64,000 nucleotides of DNA from Gnetum montanum (Eukaryota > Streptophyta > Gnetopsida > Gnetales > Gnetaceae): assembly GCA_015680685.1 (NCBI GenBank), contig MNCI01003374.1, positions 124,001 to 188,000 on the forward strand, given 5' to 3'. How positions within the stretch are numbered: position 1 is the stretch's first letter; every line of letters begins with the position of its first letter. A model generated the notes under the pieces. The model was not told the origin of the DNA and did no database searches. It saw only the letters and a list, made by a program, of their open reading frames with translations. The position numbers were made by a program, and so were the translations under genes. Below, piece after piece: positions 12,701 to 24,700 of this stretch.

Positions 12701-15700
12701 CCATGAAGAAGTATCATTGAATAATAGGCCTCAATCCCAAGCTCATAAACCTTTTTTTTTTTTTGAGAAAGTGTTCGAGATTCTATTAGAAAATAGTGAA
12801 AGTATGTTACATGAAATTACAACAGGGGGGTCACCAGTGGTGGCCGCACCGAGGGGGAAGGATCCCCCAATCGCTCACAGCATCTCACCCAGNCTGAGGG
12901 GGAAAGATCCCCGATCGCTCACGGCATCTCACCCAGGCCGCCCGGCCGAGGGTAGAGAGCCACGAGAAGAAATCAAAAAGCACTAATCACCAAAGAGANN
13001 NNNNNNNNNNNNNNNNNNNNNNNNNNNNNNNNNNNNNNNNNNNNNNNNNNNNNNNNNNNNNNNNNNNNNNNNNNNNNNNNNNNNNNNNNNNNNNNNNNNN
13101 NNNNNNNNNNNNNNNNNNNNNNNNNNNNNNNNNNNNNNNNNNNNNNNNNNNNNNNNNNNNNNNNNNNNNNNNNNNNNNNNNNNNNNNNNNNNNNNNNNNN
13201 NNNNNNNNNNNNNNNNATCAGCTCATGCAGAAGGTCGAGAGTATTCTGGTGTTCCTCTGTGTCCATGAAGTTGGTTGCCTGCTAGATACCCTGCATGGCT
13301 GCCTGCCGTCTGTTTCTGTCCTCATGGGAGGTGCTGGCGTCGGGGTGGCAGTGCGCCAAGGTTTGGCGGATGTATCTACGAAGCTCGTCCCATGAACTCT
13401 CGCAACTGATACCTAACGTAAGGTACGGGCAACGTCCCCCACGTAACCACTGTCTGGCGTTATGCTCGTGGGCACGATCTAGCTGATGTTGTCTCTGCTC
13501 TTCCTCCTCCAAAAGCTGGGCGCGCTCCTCCTGCTCTGCCTGCTCTCTTTGTCTCCGGGTTTCATCCTCCTGCGTGAGCTCCTCCCGCACCTGGGCTCTG
13601 ATTTCATTGATGAGCCGTGCCCTGGCAGCGTCCGCCATAATGTCCTGCTGTCTAGCCCGTTCTTGCTCCCTTGCCTGGAACTGGGCTTCCAACTTGCGGC
13701 GGGCCTGGGCAAGGGCCTCCGTCCACTTCGCCTCCCATTCCCTCCTTTCTGCCTCTCTGGCTTCCTCCGCCACCCTCTTTCGTTGTTCCTCATTCCAAGC
13801 GGAGGTTTCAGGGGGGCCAGACATTTCTGGGGGGGCGGGGGTAGACTGGTCCTGTCGCGCGGGGGGATGCCGCTCCCTCGGGGCCCTACGGCCCCACGTG
13901 ACGCCAGCACCCCAAGGGCCCCAACACTCTGCCCCCCCAGTGGCCTAGGGGGCATCTTGACGAGACCCCCCGGGGGGGGGGCAGAGGAGGAGGGGTGCTG
14001 CCCCCACTCTGCCCCCCACCACAGAGCCAGAATCACTCCTGAGTGACGACCCCGACGCTTGAGGCGAAGGGCTTCCTTAAAATAGCGGGGGAGATTGACC
14101 TGGCAGCCTGTTTTGAGGCAACAGAGAGAGGTGAAGTGCATGCCCTGTAGCTTGGATCCGTTGTCGGACTGGACAAAGAACCTGTCGACCAGGTCCACAC
14201 CACGTGCCCAAAGGCGGGGGAGGGCAGATCTAGGCACCTGCCTGCTCTTCGTCCTGGGGATTGGCCCGTTAAAGAACAGCTCCGCGTCCTGGAGGCCGTG
14301 GGTGGAGGGCAGGATGGTCTCCCCAGCGATGGGGGCCCCCAGACAGTTGGCAATCGCTGCCTCCGTCACCCAGATCTCCTGCCCCCGGAAGAAGGTACGG
14401 TCGTTGACCCAGTTTGAGAAGAAAGCATCATCGGCCAAATTTGGGTCCCCCACCAGTCGCTGTAGTGGTACAACCCACCCACATTGAACCACCAACTGCC
14501 AGAGCTTCTCGAATTCCTAAAAGGCGGCGTAGTCTGGCTCGAATGTGGGCGTGGTTCCCATGGCGCTTTCAATTTCTTTCTACGCGATAAAGGCCTGCCA
14601 GACCAGTCGCTGTGGAGGGGGGCACCGCTGCTGTCAAAAAATGAAATTATTTTTGGCCTTCCACGCTACCCAAAGAAGTAGTGTGGCCCAGGAATCACCG
14701 GTCAGGCGTCTCAGGGGGGGGGGGCACTGCCGCCGTGTGCCACGTGTCGCGCATGCAGGGGCAGTCGTAGGCGAAGTGGAGGGTAGTTTCTGCTGCACCC
14801 CCGCATGTCGGACACGTGTCTGTGTCAAGCAGCCCGCGCCGCCTTAACAGGGCTCTGACAGGCAGCGCGTTGTGATGCAACAACCAAAGGAAAAATTTAA
14901 TTTTTTCAGGCAACCTTCCGCTCCAGATCTGCCGCCATGTGTCGCAGCGCGAATACTTTTCAGCCATGATGGCTCTAGGCTCGAGGTTAGCCCAACCCGA
15001 GGCTTGCATGTCACGCACGTGTCTGGCCACTGCCTGCCAAGATTTAGAGTCCCGCGCCGTCGTGTCCCTGCGGACATATTTATTGCGGATAATATTAATC
15101 CATGGGACCGGGTCCTGATGCGGTTGTGAGAGCCGGAGAATGAGCCGTTGCCGCCCCAACATCAAATCGTCCTCGAACGTCGTGATGCCCAGGCCGCCTG
15201 TGCTGCGTGGGCGCGCCACTTGCTCCCAACGGACCAAGTGCAATTTGCTCCCCCCTCTACCCCCCCAGACGAAGTGACGAACCAAGGAATTGACGACATT
15301 AATGACGGTACCGGGGGGGGGGGCGGCCACCGCAGCCACGAAACGCGCGGTTGCCATGAGGATTCCTGCGGCCACCAGTAGGCACCCCTTGCGGCTCAAG
15401 AATCTGTTAGCCCAATGGCTTGCCCTTCGCTCCATCTTTTCCAGCAGATGACCCCACGCCATGGTCCTTCCCCACCGGAAAATGGGGATGCCCAGGTATG
15501 TGTCGCTAGGGGCCCCTGGCGGAATGGCCAGGGTGTGCGTCACCCTTGTTTTAATCTGCTCATCCACGTTAACGAAATAAGCTGTGGACTTAGCTCTGTT
15601 GACTTCCAGCCCCAGCTCAGCGGCCAATCGAGATAACGCCAAGTTTATGCATCGTGCTTGTGGGACCGCTGCCCTGCTTAGCAGCATCGTGTCATCCGCA

Positions 15701-18700
15701 TAATGTTCCGCCCGGCAAGTCACCCCGGCTATGCTAAGTCTGTCCACCCCGGAGGTACTGCAGTAATGTTGCATTAGATCCATGGCAATAATGAAGAGGA
15801 GGGGGGAGCGTGGGTCCCCTTGCCTCAGCCCCCTCCCTGGGGATGCGAGGCCCCACAACCGACCCCCCACATCAAAGGAGAACCCCGCCGAGGATTGCAG
15901 GTGGATGCACAACCGGGTGAATTGCGGGTCGAAGCCTTTTTGTTGCATGATGGACTGCAATGCTTCCCAACTAAGGGTGTCGTAAGCTTTCGTGATGTCT
16001 AGCTTGAGGCAGAGTCCCGGGAAACCCGAAGTCCCAAGCGAGTGGATCACCTCCTGCATGAGGAGGATTTGGTCCTGGATGACCCATCCCTGCACAAAGC
16101 CTGCTTGGTTCTTTCCCACCAGCTTGGGCATGAGTGGCGTAAGCCTATGCACCAATAGTTTCGAGAAGATTCGGAGGATCACGTTGCACACTCCGATAGG
16201 GCGAAACTGTTCAGGTCGTTGTGCATCAACTTGCTTCGGGATGCACACAATTCATGAGCAGTTTATCTCCCTACGGATCTGTCTCCTGGCCAGCATGAGG
16301 TTCAGTGCATCAAGCAGATTGGGGCCCACGATATCCAAGAATGTTTAAGAAATCAGACCAATGGGAATAGACCTTGCTACCATGATGGCTCAAGGAATGC
16401 AACAATATCAAGCCCAACCTTTAGGCAATCAAAGTCAACAAGAATTAAGTCATCTAAGAAACCTTATCCAAGTGTTTATGAAGCTTAATCCTTTTAAGTT
16501 TTTAAGAGAAATGGATCTTGCTAGGGTGGAGGCATGGTTGAGTGACATAGAAAGAGTTATTAATACCTTGGGGTGTCTTGAAACAAAGAAGGAAACCCTT
16601 GCTATTTACATGCTACAAGGTGAGGTAAACTTATGGTGGCAAATAGAGATGGTCAAAATTGCTGATGTGGATAATCACACTTGAGATGAATTTATAGAGA
16701 TATTTAATGAGAAATATGTCACGTAGTTCTACCTAGATAAAACGAGATAAGAGTTCTTCTTTTTAATGCGGACTCCTAATTCTAGTGTTAGTGTTGATGA
16801 AGCTAAATTTGTGCAGCACATGAACCTAAGTGAGAGAGATAAGACTAATTGATTTATGGAGAGTTTCATTCCATCTTCCTTGTACATATACATGCCAAAG
16901 TCTAAATGTTTCAGCCTAAGACATTTGCAAAAGCACTAGAGAAAGCTAGGATCACCAAAGATGATTGGCAGAAATCTCAAGTTAATCACAAGTCTTGTTT
17001 GCTACCCAAGGGTCCAAGTTTCATAAATCATGGATAGCCAAGTCACCCAAGTAGGTCCAAGAATTTTCATAACAGTTTTAGAAATAGTGAATCAATACCA
17101 AACTCAATGAAGTAATAGAAATTAGAACTACCTCATGCAAAGACAAGGTAGTAATTATCCTATGGGAGAAGGTACAAATCAAAGTGTCAATATGGAATCA
17201 TCTTAAAGTCAAAAATGTTACATATGTGGACCTCATTTGAAGAGGTTTTGTCTAGAAAATCAGACCAATAATACTAGTCAAGCTAACCAGGGATCAATTC
17301 ACAATGTGTCACAATTCGTTCATCAAACTATGGGGAGACTTCAGGCTGTAGTTGAAAATCAAGGTGTGCAATTTCAAAATTTTAGCATAGAAGGGTACCA
17401 CTCATTGCTTTAGCTTACCTAGATTAGTGTTAAATGAAATCTAAGTTGTGTGCCAATAGAGGGGTGTATTGAGTTAGCCAATGGGTCTAAAACCAAAGTC
17501 AATAGGAAGGTCCAAGGATGTACATTGTTCCTAATTGGGGGAGAGTTTGAGTTGAGTTGGAAACAATTTCATATATTTTGGAACCTTTGACATGTCATTG
17601 GGCATAGGTTGGTAGCAATTATAGATCATAAGGGACAATTACTTATAGGTAAATGGTCAAGAAATAAAAATTCAAGGGGAACGTTAGACAACTACAAGGA
17701 ACTTGGTTGACATTAGGCAAATTAATAAGGAGCTTTGAAGGGGTAATCAAGTCTTCATTGTTTATTGCAAATCAACAATTGTGGAAGATGATCAAAGTTA
17801 TAAGGAACATTTTTGCATATAGGAATGAAATAGGTCTATGTATCTCTTTTTCTATTTTTGCCCTATTTCTGTGATGGAGTAGTGTGCCCCACGCCAATCC
17901 ATGCTCGATTCTTATGGTGCCGACGTCGTTAGATGAGTAGAGCAGAGTAGTTGTTGAATTGAGTATTAGGGTAGGACTTTTCCTTGTGAATCGAGTCACT
18001 GTGATTCTTTGGTCGTATAGGACTTTTCCTTGTGCATGAGGGCTGATTGTTTTTCTCTCTTAGTTGCTGCTGTTGCTGCTACTACTATGTTGCTACTATA
18101 GTCATCGCTTGCAATAGTTGCACTTGCATCACACATACCTTTGTGGGTTGCACCATAGAGATTTTTTTTTGTTGTAGTGCTTTGATCCATTGCTTTCTAG
18201 TGAAGAGTTTTGTGGATGGTCAAAAACCCTAAGGGTTAGGATTTTCATTTTTGCATTCTCCTTCACGTAGTGCAAGCAAGGTAGCAACATTGCTTTAACA
18301 CAGTGGAAAGAAAGCAGCATGAACACCATGCCATAGCAAGGAGGAAGCATTTCATGTTTCGACATTTTGAAGACTTCATGGATTGTTGGCAGTTGAAAGT
18401 GGTGGTTCGTTGACTACATGCAATGTCGCCAGATCTAGTTGGTGATTCTTCAAGTGGTATCGTTGCTTCTTTGCCATTTTATGAATTGCCTGATGATTTA
18501 TATGAATCTATTACTCAAGAAGTTTTTGGAAGGTATGTTTTTGTGCAAATTTTGGATTATTTACCTCATTGCTCTAATTTTTTGAATCATTTGAATTTGG
18601 TTTGGAAAGATTAGGGTTTGGATGCCATTCATGTTCGTTATTTGTCTAACTCATTCCTGCTAGTAGAATTTCTTGACTTGAAGATGGTTTCTAAAGCCCT

Positions 18701-21700
18701 TCAATATTGGTATTTTTAATCATCATCATGCTATATTGATTATACGAAAGTGGACTTCTTTTTTTAACCTAGCATCTCTTGAATTTCGAAAAGTTCCTTG
18801 TTTTGCTGAATTGTTTAATCTTTCTTTAATTTTTGAAAAAGTTGAAAGGGATAGTCTCTCATATTGGGCTAGTCAAGTACTTTAAAATCTTAGTTATAGC
18901 TAGTGGTTTTTGTAGGACTCATTATATGATTGAAATAGATTTTGATTTTCTTAAGTGAGAAATTCTTATACATGTTGGCAAAATTGATTGTGTGCAAAAA
19001 GTTGTTTATCACAATCTTTTAAGTCATGTCACTATTGTCATCAAGAGGGTCATATGTTTGATTTATGTTCTATTATGTTGCAAAAAAGGCAATGCAAGCA
19101 CATCATCAACAAGTTACTGTCAATGTTTCTAAGGTTTCTTCTATTAATGTTAAGGATATTGCTAAAAATGTCTTTTCAAGTAAGGTTTTAAGGAATTTAG
19201 TTTTCAAAAATTTTTCAATGACTAAGGGAAAATGAGTATATAGTCCTAAGGTTTCATAGAATCCTATTGTTGATTTATATGGTTTTCAAATGATTTTTCA
19301 TAGTAAGAAGTGTCAAAGTAGTTTATCTATTGGTGAATATATGCCAAATCTTTAGAATGGTTAGCTTGCTCAGGTTTTTTTTCATTACAAACAATCCATT
19401 TACTACTATTTGTTAAAATATTGAGAATCAATTCATGTATCGTGTCATTGTTAGCAAGCCTTATGTGTTCTACCTTGATGCATTAGGAGATGGCATGGGT
19501 TGTGTTTTAATATAAGATGATAGGGTAATTGCTTATGGTTTCCGCTAGCACAAAACTCATGAGAAGAATTACTCTACTTGTGACTTGGAATTAGCAGCTA
19601 TTGTCCATGCACTTAAAATTTGGTGTTACTATTTGTATGGAGCAAGTTTACAAGTGTGGATTGATCACAAAAGCCTAAAGTACATTTTCAAACAACAAAA
19701 CTTGAACCTAAGGCAAATGAGATGGATTGACTTCCTTAGTGACTATAATTTTGAGATATGTATCATGAAGGCAAAGGTAATAAGGTAGCTGATGTAGTAA
19801 GTAATTGAGGAATTTTAAAGGCCATAATGGAAATCAAGGATCAAATTCCATCTATCATAGCTAAAGCACAAATTGATGATTCCTTTTGTTAGAAAGTTAA
19901 GTCTCAAGTCTTAGAAAACCAAGAGGCAGAATTTTTCACTAGGGAAATGAAGTTTTAAGGTTTAAAAATAGAGGATATGTTTCTCAAGGTAATAACCTTA
20001 TAGAAAAGCTCATGTATGAATTTCATAATCCTCCTATAGCCGGGCATCTTTGTGGAAACAAAATGTATCAAAATATGAAGTTAGAATTTTGGTGGCTAGG
20101 AATGAAGGTAGATGTAGCATCATTTATTGCTAAATGTGTCACTTGCCAACAAGTCAAACTGAATATAGGCATCTAGCAGGCTTATTATGTTTTCATGATG
20201 TGCCCGAATTCAAATGGGATGTAATCAACATGGACTTCATTGTTTGGTTGCTAAGGTCACAAAGAGGAAATGATTCTATTATTGTGGTTGTAGACAAATT
20301 TTCTAAATCAGCACAAGAAAACTTATGCTGCAAAAAGGACAACAAAAATCTATATTAAGAACATCATTAGGTTGCATGGTGTTCTTTTAAAGATAATTTC
20401 TAATAGGGATACACTATTCTTCTTTAAATTTTGGAAAGAGGTTCAAAAGGCTTTTGGAACTGAATTAAATCCAAGCATTGCTTATAATCCCTAAACAAAT
20501 GGTCAAGTAGAAAGAGCAAATCAAAGGCTAGAAGACCCCTTGAGAGGTTGTGTTCTTGATAATCCAAGAAGTTGGGAAGACTAATTACCCTTGGTTGAAT
20601 TTACTTATAATAATTGCTGTCATAAATCTGTAGGCATAACTCCTTTTGACGTTTTGTATGGGAGGAAATTTTGAGTTCCCACTTCATGGAACAAGTTAGA
20701 AGATAAGGTTATAATTGGACTAGAACTACTTCAAGACATGGAACAAAAGTTGAGAATTATAAGGGAAAGGCTCAACTAGATAGACAAAAGAGTTATGCAG
20801 ATAAGAGATGAAGATCCCTAGAATTTGAAGTGGATGAGAAGTTTTTTCTTAGAGTTTCCCCCATGAAGACAATTGTTAGATGTGTAAAGAGATCAAAATT
20901 AACCCCAAGATTCATTGGATTGTTTGATATTTTGGAAAGAATTGGGCTTGTGACATATAGATTGGCTTTACCCCCTCAACTGGCAAACATGCACAATGTT
21001 TTTCATGTAAGTATGTTAACAAACTATATTTCAGATCTATCTCGTGTTTTGAATTGGCAACATATTCAAGTGGAGGTAGACTCTTCGACGATGGAACAAC
21101 TAGAGAGAATCCTAGATAGTCAAGTAATGAGGTTGTAAAATAGGGAGGTTTGTCAAACTCAAGTCAAATGGCAGAACCATGGAGTGCATGAGGTTACTTG
21201 GGAAATGGAGGATGAAATGGATGAACTTTACCATTTTTGTTTCTAGATTCTTAGAAGGCAATCTCTTTAAGTGGGGGAGTTATGGAGTGCCCCATAGTTG
21301 TACATGTGACCTTAGTGCTCTATTAAATACTTGGACTTGGACTTATTTTAAAGCTTATACATATTTATAGATGTGCTTAATGCTTCTATGGTAATATGAA
21401 GACTTTTGATTGGGTGATACAAGCAAGTTTACTATTTATTTCTAATTTCTTTCTAATTATTTATTAATTTAACTATATATATATATATGATGAATGACCA
21501 TGACAAAATTTGACATTATTTTAGTACATACTATGAAACTAATGTAATGTGGATCCTTGGTTTATTTTGACATTTAGTTAGAATTTTAATTTATTAAATA
21601 TCTTATTAATTAAAATATGCCAAAAATTTAAGGTAGTTAGATCACACTCAAATTTGGTGGACTAACTTAGTTTTATATCTAGATTATAGATTTATAATTA

Positions 21701-24700
21701 GTTTTGCAATTTGAGGGATAGAGTTTGAAATTGTAATGTTAAATAATTAAAAATGTACATTGTGGGACCATTATTTCTTTAATTTAATTAAAATAGTAAG
21801 TTTTAACATGCTAGCTATGGCATGTTTGTGCTGGTTATGACTAGTTGACATATGTAAAATTTTAGATGTGAAAAACATTTAGTATGAATGAACTTTACTA
21901 GATAAATTATAGGAAATGTGGAAAATAGATAAAAAGCGAAAAATAAATTAGAAATCCTCATAGCTTATAAAGTAAAAATAACTAAAAATGTGAGAGATGT
22001 CCTAGGGTGGTGGTTCTCCTGGGGCCTCCCCATGGTTCGGGGGCCATGGAACACTTTGAGGTGCCCTTGGGTGACTCTCAAGTGTTAGAAAACCCATCCC
22101 AGCTTGGCGGTACCAAGTCAGCAGCAGGACACCCTCCTATTGCAACTCTCTCTAAGTTCTCTTCATTCTACCCTCACGTGGAGAGCTACATGGTCTTGAT
22201 TCTATGGTGGTTGTAGATATGTAGGCAACCAGGATTGGATAGTTCTGGTGCAGTGCCAGGCCACACCTTGTACTAGATCATGACAGATTTGGGGATGCGG
22301 CACCATCCCTTGTAGATGCATCGTTTCCTTTTCCACTGATGTTGTCTATAGGGTTGCTTGTGTGCTTGTTTGCATGGTCCTTGTTTGGAGTTAGTTATCC
22401 TCCTTGAGGTACGTTTTCATACACATAATAAGAAGCTGTGTTGCTGCTTGCACTCACTCTTGGCTTGCTGACTTGCTTGAGGTGTATTCCCTAGGTCTTC
22501 CGCCCTAGATCCATTGGATCTTAGTGAATTCCTTGGGGTGTCGGACAACGTCGGGGCAATGTTGTTACATAAAATGAACCAATAAAAGGTGGGGCCACAA
22601 GAAAAGTCAATGTGGGATGGTGATGTATGCTTTATGACATGCTTATGATGAAATACATTTTTTAATATGCTAATTGTCCACTTCATATTAATGGTTGGAA
22701 AAGGGACAAAGAACTCATTTAATAGGTACCATGTGATTCTCTTGAGCGTTGCCACTCTCACATGTCTACTCCATGAAAGCTTGCTTGTCCAAGTCAAGTA
22801 GTAATGATGCCATGAATTTAAAAAAAAGATTTTTGGTGAATGGGTTATCTCGTCTTTGCCCATTTTGTAAACATTTGTTTCCAAGTTTATGGCCAAGCCA
22901 TATGGTTTCCTTTATCCTATAAATAGAGCCTTTTGCCAAGCAAGGTGAGACTATGCTAGTTTAAGGTATGAAGAGTGAAGGAGAGTAGCTTTTCCTTACT
23001 TATTCTCAGCCATCTCTTGACTATTTTGAGTGGTCTTGTGGGCTCTTGGGAGGCTGACCTTGCTGCTGTTGTTGGAGGCTTTTGTGACTACTTTTTGGGG
23101 ACTGTTTGGCTGAGCCAAAGGACTGTTTTTCTTTGGCTCTGTGAGAGGATTTTTGCTGTACCTTGGACTTGTAGTTTGAATCTGAATTCTTGAGGCTACT
23201 AGTTGGACAACAACCCAAGCTTGAAGTATCTTCTTCCTCCCCAAATTGGCCAACTGAAACTCTAGCGGTGTGTTTTCTAAACCCTTGTTGTATAGAATCT
23301 TTTTTGGGTAGGTGCTTCTCGTATTGGCTTGGACAAGTGAGGATTATTTCATGATGGCATGTGGGATTTCTTGTAAGGTGTGGGTCATGCATGGACCCTT
23401 TCATAAGTCATGGATATCATTTTTGATATGCATGTATTTGGCTTATGAAATAGCCTTTTCTTTGGGTAATGTGCAGTTGGTATTTCATGTTTTTGTTATC
23501 ATTCTTAAGGAATGCCTCCCATCTTTCTATCCAAAGCTGGTGATCTCTTGTGTGGGCTACAAGGGTTTAGTTCTTGGAGGTGCTTGATGGTGTCAGCCCC
23601 CACCATTTTATTCAACCTTGGTGTTCTTCTGGTGTAGGCTACAAGATGTTGTAAGGTTGGAGGGACTTGGTGTGTGAGTTGAATGGCCAAAGGGTCCATT
23701 GAGTACTCATTTGAAAATAAAATAAAAATAAACTATGTATATTGATGATTTCTTTTTGGTGTCATTGCATAATGGAAAGTGAAGTGTACATGTTCTGTTT
23801 TGTTGAGCATTTTTGTGGTTTGTTTTTGTGGGGTTTCAAGAGAGCTTCCATGTCCCAGGTCATTGTTAAATAGTCCTTTATTCAAGGCTACATTTCTTAC
23901 AATGTGAAAACATGAGAGACTGGAAAATTTAATAATGAAGATCTCAAAAGTTTGGGATCATGTTAATTCATTGTGGTGCTCAAGCTTGGTATAGTTAAGA
24001 TTTCATTTCCCTCATATCTTTTCAATATCGTGTTCATAGAATTTACTTTTTCTGTTTACTTAGAATCAGAGATTGATTTCATGTTTAGGATAGAAGCTAC
24101 ATTTTTTTAATGGCTGCCAACTTCTGGTTTCTGTTCTTAAGACAATCACCTAAATCTTTTCTCTGTTATATATATATTTTTAATGAAATCCTAGACTGAC
24201 TGTCCTTTATTCATGGGGAAAAATTGGAAAAACTGAAGCAGAGGCTTTTAATCATTTTGCTGTTATTTTATTTGAATTTATGTGCCTCATTGCCAGCAGT
24301 AACTTTAATTTTGTACATCATTTATAGCATGACTATATATAATAACTTGATTTTTCTTTCAAGTCATGTAAGGTCTTGCTAGGATCTCTATGTATGATAA
24401 AAGAAAACAAAAATAAAGTTTGCCCAAATTAAATAGTTGGTAATTCCTCATGTTTCAGCCACCATACCTAGAGAAATTGCAGAACTTAAAAATGCCTTAG
24501 GCTGAAGGAAAGCATTGCTAAATGCCCAGTTTCAGAAACTGTGATGATAACTAAAATTTCAGATTTATTCTAGGCTGTCATTTTCCACAATACTCAGATT
24601 TGATTGCCAAAAATTCAAGCCCTGCTTTCATACATTGTTTGCCCAATTTAGGATGCTGCAAATTGGAGAAAACATTGGTTGATTTTCACATGAGAAGCAA

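Larger units (their letters stand above)
12752..16345 (-). mobile_element. GC-rich LINE (L1-type), 5'-truncated, inserted in gag
   Basis: The poly(A) tail appears as a T run at about 12752-12765. The element is read on the minus strand from about 16345, where a reverse transcriptase starts without its endonuclease half, down to the tail. Order: reverse transcriptase, zinc-finger region, a plant-transposon-like segment, a coiled coil, a J-domain-like module, and a 3' UTR with a 218-bp run of N (12999-13216). It is far GC-richer than its surroundings and much less decayed than the gypsy element it interrupts, so it is the younger insertion. No target-site duplication was found. Confidence 0.85.
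12648..21280 (+). mobile_element. Decayed chromodomain Ty3/gypsy element, split by two insertions
   Basis: Gag starts near 12648 and is cut at about 12750 by the minus-strand LINE. It resumes at 16361 and runs into a protease-like stretch (to about 17820). A foreign block then replaces the reverse transcriptase. RNase H (19430-19800), integrase (19900-20800) and a chromodomain-like end (to about 21240) follow. A polypurine tract AAGTGGGGGAG lies at 21269-21279, where the 3' LTR should begin. I could not find a matching LTR pair. Stops and frameshifts are frequent, so it is long dead. Confidence 0.8.

Noticed and set aside
13486-14046. Leucine- and proline-rich 186-codon ORF on the + strand.
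   Set aside because: It is the antisense shadow of the LINE coiled-coil and linker coding region. High GC keeps it open.
14095-14487. 130-codon ORF on the + strand.
   Set aside because: It is antisense to the LINE middle module, which has recognisable motifs on the minus strand.
18226-18241. Telomere-like inverted word AACCCTAAGGGTTAGG.
   Set aside because: Only a single palindromic unit, without tandem TTTAGGG repeats, so it is not an interstitial telomere array.
21474-21488. (AT)n run as a possible regulatory element.
   Set aside because: A short simple repeat in AT-rich DNA with nothing else pointing to function.
22417-22896. 159-codon minus-strand ORF, the longest in the 22-24 kb block.
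   Set aside because: No domain, biased low-complexity composition and no conserved motif; it lies in an LTR-like block with a + strand TATA box.
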